DNA of 64,000 nt from QUBU01 sp014337915 (GTDB taxonomy: Bacteria > Pseudomonadota > Gammaproteobacteria > Steroidobacterales > GCA-2729495): the NCBI GenBank assembly GCA_030263395.1, contig SZOW01000003.1, forward strand, positions 124,001 through 188,000. Reading direction: 5' to 3'. The position numbers and the translations under genes were made by a program. Every line of letters starts with the position of its first letter. Position 1 is the stretch's first letter. Below the pieces are notes generated by a model that saw only the letters and a program-made list of their open reading frames with translations, searched no databases and had not been told where the DNA came from. Below, piece by piece: positions 58,321-64,000 of the stretch.

Positions 58321-59379
58321 ATGACGACCCCGACCGAGCCCATGGTCCGCGCCGATGGCACCTACCCCACGGTCGACCTGCGCAAGCCGGTGACCTTCGC
58401 CACCGTGGTGCAGACCAGGGTCCATGGCGTCGACGGCGCCAACCCGGGCCCGGGCCTGCGCAGCAACCTCGACTACTTCCTCGAGGCTATCGACATCGCC
58501 CAGGGCTACGGCGGCCGCAGCGACCTGCTGCTGTTCCACGAATTCCCGATCACCGGCTTCTCCGACTGGACCCGCGAGCAGCACTACCGCATCGCCATCG
58601 AGGTGCCGGGGCCGGAAGTCGACGAAGTGGTCAGGAAGGCGAAGCAGTACAACTGCTACATCGTCTTCGGCACCTACGCCCGCGACGAGAAGGACTGGCC
58701 GGGGCACATCCTGCACCTGATGGTGATGGTTACCCCCGACGGGCGGGTCATCAAGCACTGGAAGCAGCGCAACGTGCGCGGCATGTTCCCCGGCTCCGAG
58801 CAGTACACCTCGGTGATCTACGACGTCTACGACCGTTTCGTGGAGATGTACGGCCTCGACGCCGTGATCCCGGTGGAGCGCACCGACATCGGCAACATCG
58901 CCATGTCGGCGGTGCAGTTCGAGCCGGAGCTGTTCCGCTGCATGGCCATGAAGGGCGCGGAGATCATCTGCCGCGTGGCCACCGGGGGCTTCGAGAGCGA
59001 CGATATGCGCCTGACCTCTTACCACAACAGCGTCTACACCATGATCTGCAACAACTCGGTGAGCACCCACGGGCGCAATCGCGGCTTCTTCGAGGAAGAG
59101 GCCTTCGGCGGCCCCGGCCGCTCGGCCATCTACGGCCCGCGGGGCGTCGAGCTGGCAAAGGCCGGCGCCTTCGAGACCAAGAAGATGGCGGTGATTCCCA
59201 TCGCCGAGTTCCGCGCGCGCCACCGCATCCCGGACCTGCACATGCAGCTGTACCGCCCGGTGCTCGACCAGTACCGCGAGCGCTACGACCACAGCCTGTA
59301 CCTGAAGCAGCTGCCGAAGGACAAGCGCGACGCCTTCCGCTACTTCCAGGAAAACGCCCGCTGGACGCACTTCTGGTGA
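58321..59379 (+). CDS. Nitrilase-superfamily protein with Ser in place of catalytic Cys
   Basis: The 352-residue protein is closest to aliphatic amidase/formamidase-type nitrilases. The catalytic Glu74 is in LFHEFPITGF and Lys148 is in KHWKQRN. The usual Cys block lines up as NIAMSAVQFEPELFRCMAMKGAEI (in parts), counting back from the conserved KGAE, so the nucleophile position is Ser196 (codon TCG). It may be inactive, a Ser-dependent variant, or a binding protein. ATG 58321 follows an AAGGAG site by nine bases. It is first in an operon with an MFS transporter (34-base gap) and an aldo-keto reductase, divergent from gntR. Confidence 0.85.
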   Translation: MTTPTEPMVRADGTYPTVDLRKPVTFATVVQTRVHGVDGANPGPGLRSNLDYFLEAIDIAQGYGGRSDLLLFHEFPITGFSDWTREQHYRIAIEVPGPEVDEVVRKAKQYNCYIVFGTYARDEKDWPGHILHLMVMVTPDGRVIKHWKQRNVRGMFPGSEQYTSVIYDVYDRFVEMYGLDAVIPVERTDIGNIAMSAVQFEPELFRCMAMKGAEIICRVATGGFESDDMRLTSYHNSVYTMICNNSVSTHGRNRGFFEEEAFGGPGRSAIYGPRGVELAKAGAFETKKMAVIPIAEFRARHRIPDLHMQLYRPVLDQYRERYDHSLYLKQLPKDKRDAFRYFQENARWTHFW

Positions 59380-59413
59380 AGCCGCTGCCTGGCAATCCGG
59401 GAGCATTGCGCGC

Positions 59414-60742
59414 GTGAAGCTCAGGCCCGACGCCGCCGGTGAGCGCATCGGGCCTTTCTGGATCACGCCGGGCTGGACGCGGCTCAACGCCGCCACGGTA
59501 TGGGCCGCGTCCTTCCTCACCATCGGGCTGGCCGCCTTCATCAGCTTCGTGCAGCCCTACCTGCTCACCGAGGTGCTGCAACTGCCCGATGCCGTCCAGG
59601 GGCGCCTCACCGGCTCGCTGGGCGCGCTGCAGGAAATCATCGTCATCTGCAGCGCCAGCTTCTTCGGCGTCTGGTCCGACCGCAGCGGCCGCCGCCGCGT
59701 CTATTACCTCGGCTTCCTCGCCATGGCGGCCGGCTTCGCCATCTACCCGCTCGCGGACAGCGTCGCCGAGCTGGTGCTGTTCCGCTGCGTGTTCGCGCTG
59801 GGGATCGCCATGGCGCCGCTGATGCTCAGCGCCTGTGTCGTCGATGCCATCCAGGAAGTGTCGCGCGGCCGCTGGATCGCCTCCAACACGCTGTTGCAGG
59901 GACTTGGCGTGGTCACCATGTCGGTGCTGCTGGCGAAGATGCCGGCCTGGTTCGAACTGCGCGGCGTGCCGCCGGCCTCCGCCATCCGCTACGCCTTCTG
60001 GATGGCCGCGGCGCTGGCGCTGCTGGCCGCGGCGGTGGTGGCCACCGGCCTGCCGCGGCTCGCCCCCCGCAATATCCGCGGCGCCGGCCGCGGCGCCTGG
60101 CGGCTGGTGGCGCAGGCGCTCGGCCTGGCGCGGCGCAACCCGAGCCTCGGCATCGCCTACGGCGCGGCCTTCATCGGCCGCGGGGATTTCACCATCGTCG
60201 GCGTGTTCTTCTCGCTGTGGCTGGTGCAGGCCGGCCGCGATGCCGGCATGAGCTCCGCCGAGGCGCTGGCCACGGCCGGCAAGCTTTTCGGCCTGATGCA
60301 GGGCGCCGCCATGCTCTGGGCGCCGGTGATGGGCATGGTGGTCGACCGCCTGCGGCGCCTCGACGTGCTGTGCCTGGCACTGGCCATCGCCGGAGTGGCC
60401 TACCTGGCCATGGGCCAGGTGACACGACCCTTCGATGCCAGCTTCATCCCCTTCGCGCTGCTGCTCGGCATCGGCGAGATGAGCGTCATCGTCGCCGCCG
60501 GCGCCCTGCTCGGCCAGGAAGCGCCGCAGGAGAACCGCGGACCGGTGATCGGCTTCTACAATGCGGTCGGGGGCGTCGGCATCCTCTTCGCCACCTTCGT
60601 CGGCGGCCAGGTGTTCGACGGCATCGGGCGCACCGCGCCGTTCAGCCTCATGGGCCTGCTCAACCTGGTGCTGCTGGCCGCGGCACTGCTGGTGCGGCTG
60701 CGCGCGGCGCGCAGTGCGCGCACGGTGCCCTCATGCAACTGA
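59414..60742 (+). CDS. MFS transporter, paralogue of the 14.9-16.3 kb transporter
   Basis: The 442-residue protein (GTG start) has twelve helices and the loop GVWSDRSGRRRVYYLG. Extended similarity to the transporter at 14938-16278 runs from TM1 (ITPGWTRLNAATVWAASFLTIGL against AGTTRGNAATLLFGTFSTIGL, quoted in part) through LGIGEMSVIVAAGALLGQEAP at the C-terminal side. It lies between the nitrilase-like and aldo-keto reductase genes, overlapping the latter by ten bases. A substrate of the same operon is likely. Direction of transport is unknown. Confidence 0.88.
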   Translation: MKLRPDAAGERIGPFWITPGWTRLNAATVWAASFLTIGLAAFISFVQPYLLTEVLQLPDAVQGRLTGSLGALQEIIVICSASFFGVWSDRSGRRRVYYLGFLAMAAGFAIYPLADSVAELVLFRCVFALGIAMAPLMLSACVVDAIQEVSRGRWIASNTLLQGLGVVTMSVLLAKMPAWFELRGVPPASAIRYAFWMAAALALLAAAVVATGLPRLAPRNIRGAGRGAWRLVAQALGLARRNPSLGIAYGAAFIGRGDFTIVGVFFSLWLVQAGRDAGMSSAEALATAGKLFGLMQGAAMLWAPVMGMVVDRLRRLDVLCLALAIAGVAYLAMGQVTRPFDASFIPFALLLGIGEMSVIVAAGALLGQEAPQENRGPVIGFYNAVGGVGILFATFVGGQVFDGIGRTAPFSLMGLLNLVLLAAALLVRLRAARSARTVPSCN

Positions 60743-61707
60743 AGGCGCTGGGACATTCCGGGCTGCGCGTCTCGGCAGTCGGCCTCGGCTGCATGAACTT
60801 CGGCATGGTCTGCAACCAGGCGGCGACTCGGGCCATCGTCGATGCGGCGCTCGATTGCGGCATCAACTTCTTCGACGTCGCCGACATGTACGGCGGCCCG
60901 CTGGGCGAAGCCGAGGCGCTGCTCGGCCGCGCCCTGGGCGCGCGGCGTCGCGAGGTGATCCTCGCCACCAAGTTCGGCGGCCAGCGCGGCAGCCGCGAGC
61001 CCGGAGTGCGCGGCGGCGGTTCGCCGGCCTACATCACCCGCGCGGTCGAGGACAGCCTCAGGCGCCTGGGCACCGACTACATCGACCTCTACCAGCACCA
61101 CTTCCCGGACGCCGCCACACCGCTCGAGGACACGCTGCGGGCACTCGATGACCTGGTCACGCAGGGCAAGGTGCGCCACCTCGGCTGCTCGAACTATGAT
61201 GCCGGGCAGCTGAAGGCGGCCAGCATCGCCGCGCGCAGCGGCCGCACCCACAGCTTCGTCAGCGCACAGAACCGCTACAGCCTCCTGTACCGCGACATCG
61301 AGCGCGAGCTGGTGCCCATTGCCCAGGCGCAGCAGGTCGGCATCCTGCCCTACTTCCCGCTGGAGAGCGGCCTGCTGACCGGCAAGTACCGGCAGGGCGC
61401 GACGCCGCCCGCGGACTCGCGCTTCGCACGCTGGCGCGGTGGCGGCGCCTTCGTCTCGCCCGGGCGCTGGGCCACGGTGGCACAGCTCGAGGAATACGGC
61501 GGCCGGATTGGCCGCTCGCTGCTCGACATCGCCATCGGCTGGCTGGCGGCACAGCCCTGGGTGTCGAGCGTGATCGCCGGCGTCACCAGTCCCGGGCAGG
61601 TCCGCGCCAATGTGCAGGCCGCTTCCTGGGAGCCGACCGCGGAAGACCTCGCGCGCATCGCCGCCATTGCACCAGTGCCGCCAGCGGCGCCGGCACCAGG
61701 GGGCTAG
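60733..61707 (+). CDS. Aldo/keto reductase
   Basis: The 324-residue NADPH-dependent reductase has the full tetrad: Asp48 and Tyr53 (FFDVADMYGG), Lys80 (ATKFGG) and His122 (LYQHHFPD). AKR-type strands such as VRHLGCSNYDAGQL and LPYFPLESGLLTGKY follow. It reduces or oxidises carbonyls. ATG 60733 lies inside the end of the MFS gene, so the last two operon genes are coupled. The 3' end meets the converging small membrane-protein gene with no gap between stop codons. Confidence 0.9.
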   Translation: MQLKALGHSGLRVSAVGLGCMNFGMVCNQAATRAIVDAALDCGINFFDVADMYGGPLGEAEALLGRALGARRREVILATKFGGQRGSREPGVRGGGSPAYITRAVEDSLRRLGTDYIDLYQHHFPDAATPLEDTLRALDDLVTQGKVRHLGCSNYDAGQLKAASIAARSGRTHSFVSAQNRYSLLYRDIERELVPIAQAQQVGILPYFPLESGLLTGKYRQGATPPADSRFARWRGGGAFVSPGRWATVAQLEEYGGRIGRSLLDIAIGWLAAQPWVSSVIAGVTSPGQVRANVQAASWEPTAEDLARIAAIAPVPPAAPAPGG

Positions 61708-62148
61708 CTAGCTGCGCCGGCGATCCTCGCGCTTGCGGCGCTCCTTGCCGGCATTGGGCACCAGGCCACCAAAGCGCGCGAACATGTCGCGCCGGTCGCC
61801 GGACGTGCGCCGGTCGGCATGGCGTACGAAGCGGCAGCCGCAGCTGCCGCGGCCGCAGCCGGCCACCGGCAGGGCTGGCGCCCGCACCGCGAGATAGCGC
61901 GTGCCGGCCATGGCCAGCACCGCCTTGCAGGGATGATCGGCGCAGGGGCGGATCGAGACTGCCGCGAAGGGATTACCCGGCCGCGCGGCCTCGCGGCGCG
62001 CCACGGGCGCCACCGGCCCGGCACGCACCAGGTCCCGCCGCCGCTGGAACTGCACCACGAGAAACGGCGTCACGACGCCGAGCGCCACGCCCGCCACGAT
62101 CCAGGCCACCGTGCCCAAGTCACGATCTCCTCCACGTCCCGGTGCCAT
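61708..62148 (-). CDS. Small single-pass membrane protein, unknown function
   Basis: The 146-residue protein has one N-terminal transmembrane segment (TVAWIVAGVALGVVTPFLVV, about 13-32) followed by a basic cytoplasmic part. A cysteine-rich motif (RPCADHPCKA then CGRGSCGCRFVRH) may bind metal, and the tail is charged (SGDRRDMF and ERRKREDRRRS). I recognise no family; short proteins with similar GGL-P-AG-ERR-DRR tails occur in proteobacteria. ATG 62148 was chosen because it gives the membrane segment a normal N-terminus. It follows the rhomboid gene by 37 bases and may be co-expressed. Confidence 0.65.
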   Translation of the reverse strand: MAPGRGGDRDLGTVAWIVAGVALGVVTPFLVVQFQRRRDLVRAGPVAPVARREAARPGNPFAAVSIRPCADHPCKAVLAMAGTRYLAVRAPALPVAGCGRGSCGCRFVRHADRRTSGDRRDMFARFGGLVPNAGKERRKREDRRRS

Positions 62149-62185
62149 ACATAACCCGGCGCGGCACCGGCCGCTGCGCCCTGTG

Positions 62186-63091
62186 TCACAGGAACGCGCG
62201 CCACCATGCCAGCGCCAGCAGCGCCGCGGCCGCCAGGCCGCAGCCCGCCTGCCGCCAGGGCTGCCCGGGACGCACCCCGCCCAGCGCATGCAGCCCGGTG
62301 CCGCCGAGAACGCCGGCGAGGAAGCCGGCGAGGTGGGCGAAGACATCGGTGTGCTCGTCACCGGTGCCCGTGTAGGCGAGCAGCGCCACCGCCCCCACCG
62401 CCGGCGACCAGCGGCGCGCCCAGCCCGGCCGCTGCTGCCGCTGCCGGCGCGAGCTGCCGAGCACCACGGCCGCCACCAGTCCCAGCGCGGCGAACACCGC
62501 GGTTGAGGCGCCGATGCTGCGATGCTGGGCGACCTGCAGGAAGGCATTGGCCGCATTGCCGAGACCGGCCAGGGCCACGGTGCCGAGCGCCGCCACCCCG
62601 GACCCCAGGTGCTGACCGGCGAGGTAGGCGAAGAAGGCGCCGAAGACGATGTTGCCGATGACGTGCTCGATGTCGGCATGCAGGCTGAGCGCGGTGACCA
62701 CCCGCCACCACTCGCCCGCGCGCACCCGCCCGGCCACCAGCTCGCCGGCGCCGAGCCAGTCGAGGCCGAACAGCGCACTGACCTGCACCGCGTAGGCCAG
62801 GCTCAGCGCCACGATCCACGCGGTCGCCAGCGCCAGGCCGCGGCTCGGTGCAATCGCCGGCCAGGGCTCCACCAGGCGCTGCGGATTCTCGCGGCGGTAC
62901 AGCCCGAGCTGGTCACGGGCGCGTGCGGCTGCCGCCTCCGGCACCATCAGGTGGCAGGCATCCGGCTGCTCGGTGACAAAGTGCGCGATATCCATGGCCT
63001 TGAGCACCAGCGCCTGCTCCTCGCAGGGCCGGCGCGTGGCCGAGCTGAACACGCTCACCCAGTCCTCGGGCCGGGATCCGTCGGGCAGCAT
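62186..63091 (-). CDS. Rhomboid-family intramembrane serine protease
   Basis: The 301-residue protein has a soluble N-terminal segment (about 1-75, DUF2007-like) and six or seven helices. The rhomboid motifs are present: His138-His143-Asn147 (HADIEHVIGN), the active-site GAS with Ser196 (IGASTAVF) and His253 (FAHLAGFLAG). It cleaves membrane proteins within or near the bilayer. The Ser motif is GAST rather than the rhombosortase pattern I would expect, and the N-terminal domain is unlike rhombosortase. A role in sorting the GlyGly-CTERM protease at 32.9 kb is therefore only possible. Confidence 0.88.
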   Translation of the reverse strand: MLPDGSRPEDWVSVFSSATRRPCEEQALVLKAMDIAHFVTEQPDACHLMVPEAAAARARDQLGLYRRENPQRLVEPWPAIAPSRGLALATAWIVALSLAYAVQVSALFGLDWLGAGELVAGRVRAGEWWRVVTALSLHADIEHVIGNIVFGAFFAYLAGQHLGSGVAALGTVALAGLGNAANAFLQVAQHRSIGASTAVFAALGLVAAVVLGSSRRQRQQRPGWARRWSPAVGAVALLAYTGTGDEHTDVFAHLAGFLAGVLGGTGLHALGGVRPGQPWRQAGCGLAAAALLALAWWRAFL

Positions 63092-63179
63092 GGCTGGCGT
63101 GCTCCGTGGCGCTGGCAGGAGCCCGTTCTTTTAGCGTCCCATGCATGGCCAGGCAAGGGCCGGGGCGCTGCGCCGGCTC

Positions 63180-63584
63180 TCAGTGCAGCCGTTCCCGCTG
63201 GCGCAGCAGCGCCGAGCGCAGGCGCTCGATCAGGTCGCGCTCGATATAGGGCTTGGTGAGGTAGTCGGCGACATCCGCGCGCATGGCGCGCACCGCGGTG
63301 GGCACGTCGCCGAGCCGCGTGAGGATCATCGCCGGGGCGAACACATTGTCCTGGCGCAGCCTGGAGATCAGCTCCAGCCCGGTCATGCCGGGCAGCTCCA
63401 CCTCGGAGATCACACAGCAGTTCTCGCCACAGGTGGGGATCTCCTGCAGCAGGGCCTCGCCGGACTGGTAAGTGCGGGTGTTGTAACCGGCGCGCTCCAG
63501 CAAGGCCTTCAGGCTGGCGCTGTCGCCCGGGTCGCTGTCGACGACCAGTACGGTGTAATCGCCGGGAATGAATTGCGTGCCCAT
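63180..63584 (-). CDS. Stand-alone receiver-like protein with Glu at the phospho-acceptor site
   Basis: This 134-residue CheY/FixJ-like domain has the acidic cluster VVDSDPGD (Asp16, Asp18), Thr89 (ILTRLGD) and the conserved Lys111 (YLTKPY). The acceptor Asp, expected in a DVRMPG-type motif, aligns with Glu61 in ISEVELPGMTG (codon GAG). That Glu mimics a phosphorylated state, so the protein may be locked on or act as a scaffold. No kinase or output domain is attached. It stands alone 88 bases from the rhomboid gene. The 135-base gap upstream (63585-63719) holds no gene I can see. Confidence 0.85.
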   Translation of the reverse strand: MGTQFIPGDYTVLVVDSDPGDSASLKALLERAGYNTRTYQSGEALLQEIPTCGENCCVISEVELPGMTGLELISRLRQDNVFAPAMILTRLGDVPTAVRAMRADVADYLTKPYIERDLIERLRSALLRQRERLH

Positions 63585-63719
63585 GATCCGGTCACCGACG
63601 GCCCATGCTCCGGCAGGAGCACGGCATCCTCCGCTTGGCTCCAGACTCGCCGGTGAGTATCAGGAGCGCGGCCGCGCGGGCCTATACGGACAACTACCTA
63701 AGGGCGGCCGGGCAACCGC

Positions 63720-64000
63720 TCAGAACACCTTGACATCGGGGATGTTGAACAGGGATTTCCATTCCCGGGCGATGAGCAGGTCCATCAGCTCGGAGGCCTG
63801 GCCGGCCTGCTTCTTTTCCATCTCGAAATGCAGCGTCGCCAGCGCCTCGTCGACCCGCGGCCCGAACAGGTAGCGCAGGTAGTCCATGGGGATGCGCGGC
63901 TCGTCCTCCTGGACGTCGCCCTCGGCGTCGAACGGCGGCGGCAGCATTGGCGGCACGTAGTAGACGTTGGGCTCGGTACCGAACTCCGGGTGCAGCGGCA
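63720..64000 (-). CDS. C-terminal part of an NarH/EbdB-like iron-sulfur subunit (truncated by window)
   Basis: The frame is open to the right edge and gives about 92 residues: PLHPEFGTEPNVYYVPPMLPP, then PRIPMDYLRYLFGPRVDEAL and a helical end with the stop at 63720. This matches the tail of beta subunits of type II DMSO-reductase-family enzymes, such as nitrate reductase NarH, ethylbenzene dehydrogenase EbdB and steroid C25 dehydrogenase. The four-cluster ferredoxin part would lie outside the window. It would work with a periplasmic or cytoplasmic molybdenum catalytic subunit. The exact member cannot be decided from this fragment. Confidence 0.6.
   Translation of the reverse strand, partial: PLHPEFGTEPNVYYVPPMLPPPFDAEGDVQEDEPRIPMDYLRYLFGPRVDEALATLHFEMEKKQAGQASELMDLLIAREWKSLFNIPDVKVF

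Noticed and set aside
62186..63091. Rhomboid as a dedicated rhombosortase for the GlyGly-CTERM protease
   Set aside because: The GAST active-site motif, extra N-terminal soluble domain and 28-kb distance fit an ordinary rhomboid better.

Overview
The window is a gene-dense, very GC-rich stretch of a Gram-negative proteobacterial chromosome. The evidence is a TonB-dependent receptor, lipoproteins, Tat and Sec signal peptides, rnk, a glutamyl-Q tRNA(Asp) synthetase, and an oxyR/dps pair. Gammaproteobacteria is my best guess from rnk plus oxyR, but that is inference. I saw no rRNA, tRNA, CRISPR array, integrase or intact insertion sequence. The gene content suggests an aerobic catabolic specialist: B12-dependent propionate handling, several aldehyde dehydrogenases and unusual oxidoreductases, and seven major-facilitator transporters.

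Layout. 1-8.6 kb: a gene end, arsC, then a propionyl-CoA to succinyl-CoA operon (CitE-like lyase, methylmalonyl-CoA mutase, carboxylase beta and alpha, MeaB, epimerase). 8.7-11.2 kb: a stand-alone FabD-like acyltransferase and divergent dps/oxyR. 11.3-16.3 kb (minus): MFS transporter, Tat-signalled thiamine-diphosphate enzyme, gluQ, and an ATP-cone nuclease, tightly packed. 16.6-22.4 kb: aldehyde dehydrogenase, TVP38-like membrane protein, a three-part MacAB-like exporter, DUF167 protein. 22.5-28.5 kb: secreted multicopper oxidase with an unknown secreted partner, LLM flavin oxidoreductase, GST, a REP-like repeat cluster, an esterase. 28.5-32.8 kb: bioF-bioD-bioA and a second LLM oxidoreductase. 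32.9-41.9 kb: secreted metalloprotease with a GlyGly-CTERM-like tail, propeller lipoprotein, SIMPL protein, DedA protein, rnk, two MFS transporters, a TPR-sulfotransferase. 41.9-48.4 kb: TonB receptor, polymer-forming membrane protein, glutathione-dependent formaldehyde dehydrogenase, RhlE-type helicase, then a 41-bp perfect inverted repeat. 48.4-61.7 kb: a catabolic-looking region with an aldehyde dehydrogenase, a 4-hydroxybutyryl-CoA dehydratase-family protein, a non-catalytic FGE-like lipoprotein, a Tat-exported molybdenum hydroxylase subunit, an MFS-DUF1330 pair, a GntR regulator with an MFS, and a nitrilase-like/MFS/aldo-keto reductase operon. 61.7-64 kb: small membrane protein, rhomboid protease, a pseudo-receiver protein, and the end of an NarH/EbdB-type iron-sulfur subunit.

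The most interesting signal is a shared palindromic element built on TGTCAT-N6-ATGACA, in AT-rich islands ahead of four separate transcription units: near 25.36, 38.83, 54.58 and 58.28 kb. It links the LLM oxidoreductase/multicopper oxidase locus, a GPH-type transporter, the molybdenum-hydroxylase/dehydratase cluster and the nitrilase-like operon. The GntR/HutC-type repressor encoded beside one copy is the obvious candidate regulator. I propose these loci are one dispersed regulon for uptake and breakdown of an unidentified organic substrate. The nitrilase-like protein has Ser in place of the catalytic Cys, so that locus may hold unusual chemistry or a non-enzymatic sensor. The substrate, and any feed of propionyl-CoA into the operon at 0.5-8.6 kb, remain inference.
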